Origin: an uncultured Clostridia bacterium
Lineage (GTDB): Bacteria; Bacillota; Clostridia; TANB77; CAG-508
NCBI GenBank assembly: GCA_948560265.1
Contig: CAOXTD010000009.1
Coordinates: 1 to 64,000 of the forward strand
Direction: 5' to 3'
DNA length: 64,000 nucleotides
Below are positions 63,480-64,000 of this stretch, piece by piece (the first letter of the stretch is position 1; every line of letters begins with the position of its first letter). Below the pieces are notes generated by a model. That model saw nothing but the letters and a program-made list of their open reading frames with translations, searched no databases and had not been told where the DNA came from. A program made the position numbers and the translations under genes.

Positions 63480-63606
63480 TGATATAATACCTACTGTTGA
63501 AAAATACACACACGTTGTGAGCCAAAGAAAAGTGCTTATGAAAAAATAAGTTTTCTAAGGCGCTTGAGCAATTGTGGAGGAACAAACTAAAAGGAGGAAA
63601 AAAATT
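63480..63606 (+). promoter_or_regulatory. Promoter and structured leader of rpsB
   Basis: A TATAAT at about 63482-63487, with TTGCCT roughly 18 nt upstream, starts a leader of about 110 nt that can form a stem around CACACGTTGTG, with further pairing AAGTGC/GGCGCTT. Ribosomal protein S2 leaders with autoregulatory structure are known in Firmicutes; I cannot prove the family here. AAAGGAGG at about 63592 serves the rpsB start. Confidence 0.5.
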
Positions 63607-64000
63607 ATGGCAGTAGTTGCAATGAAACAATTACTAGAAGCTGGTGTTCATTTTGGACACCAAACCAGAAGATGGGATCCTAAAATGGCTGAATATATTT
63701 TCCAAGCTAGAAATGGTATCCACATTATCGACTTACAAAAGACATCTAAAAAATTAGACGAAGCATATGCTTTCTTAAGAGAACAAGCAGAAGCAGGAAA
63801 AACAGTTCTATTTGTAGGAACAAAAAAACAAGCACAAGATTGTATGAAAGAAGCTGCTGAAAAATGTGGTATGTACTATGTAAATCAAAGATGGTTAGGT
63901 GGTACACTAACAAATTTCGCAACAATTAGAAGAAGAATCGGAAGACTAATCGAATTGGAAACGATGCAAGAAGATGGTACTTTTGATGTATTACCTAAAA
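63607..64000 (+). CDS. rpsB: 30S ribosomal protein S2, 5' part (runs off the window)
   Basis: The first 131 codons encode the S2 N-terminus: [63 protein letters not shown], and [19 protein letters not shown]2 is one of the last proteins joined to the 30S subunit. The gene is open to the window end. The usual neighbour tsf would lie beyond. Confidence 0.97.
   Translation, partial: MAVVAMKQLLEAGVHFGHQTRRWDPKMAEYIFQARNGIHIIDLQKTSKKLDEAYAFLREQAEAGKTVLFVGTKKQAQDCMKEAAEKCGMYYVNQRWLGGTLTNFATIRRRIGRLIELETMQEDGTFDVLPK

Noticed and set aside
1..64000. CRISPR array, prophage or insertion sequence
   Set aside because: No regularly spaced repeats, phage structural genes or intact transposase were seen; only a decayed Rpn-type fragment after recN.

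Overview
The window is AT-rich DNA (about 30% GC by eye) from a spore-forming, anaerobic, low-GC Gram-positive bacterium, most likely an uncultivated gut member of the Clostridia. Evidence: sporulation genes (spoIVA, bofA, yqfC/yqfD, sleB, pdaA), an electron-bifurcating type [FeFe] hydrogenase (hydC/hydB/hydA), formate-THF ligase, an agr quorum-sensing locus, a serS T-box, a glmS ribozyme and Firmicutes gene orders (yicC-rpoZ-priA-def-fmt; asp23-amaP-DUF2273-nusB-xseA-xseB; yaaL-bofA; era-yqzL-recO). No tRNA, rRNA or CRISPR array was seen.

Layout. 1-2.3 kb: a partial small protein, a two-piece ORF split by an in-frame TAG, and a PHP phosphoesterase. 2.3-12.2 kb: spoIVA (minus), then folD, dprA, a low-complexity membrane protein, yicC, rpoZ, a cytidylate-kinase-like gene, priA and def. 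12.4-20.3 kb: fmt, the Asp23 envelope-stress cluster, nusB, xseA/xseB, fhs and sleB. 20.3-30.2 kb: a prepilin-like DUF6273-type protein, engB and serS (minus, T-box), a cation exchanger, yaaL-bofA, a GC-rich foreign-looking island, recN, a decayed Rpn-type fragment and a glycine-rich prepilin-like protein. 30.2-46 kb: glmS, uvrC, a methyltransferase, an RluA-type synthase, agrB-agrD facing an AgrA/AgrC-type pair, pdaA, yqfC-yqfD, ybeY, a DgkA/PAP2 fusion and a DUF3048 protein. 46-54.6 kb: a hydrogenase operon interrupted by pepC and a GNAT gene, then era, a small toxin-like gene, yqzL and recO. 54.6-64 kb: glycosyltransferases, pth, an RNase E/G, an orphan Phd-type antitoxin, an acyl-CoA ligase and the start of rpsB.

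The main discovery candidate concerns the codon CGG. Four resident genes (folD, priA, bofA and the glycine-rich prepilin-like gene) are each broken by an apparent single extra C. In all six places that C is the first base of an in-frame CGG codon, and skipping it (reading C|GGN as Gly) restores the conserved family sequence. The six sites are 5260, 10112, 25349, 29631, 29890 and 30038. My by-eye scan of the other resident genes found no in-frame CGG at all, although CGA, CGC and CGT are used as Arg and CGG trinucleotides are frequent out of frame. This fits a genome in which CGG is not a sense codon but a +1 recoding signal, decoded either by a quadruplet-reading tRNA-Gly or by +1 slippage at a vacant codon. 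The only CGG-dense ORF (four in-frame CGG, 25439-25660, minus) lies in the GC-rich island next to bofA and has its own consensus promoter, Shine-Dalgarno site and terminator.

Other points of interest: a dispersed family of short palindromic repeats that start at stop codons, an in-frame TAG between two CxxC pairs, a -1 frameshift in yicC that does not follow the CGG rule, a small-toxin locus with nested inverted repeats, and a hairpin separating a Shine-Dalgarno site from its start codon.
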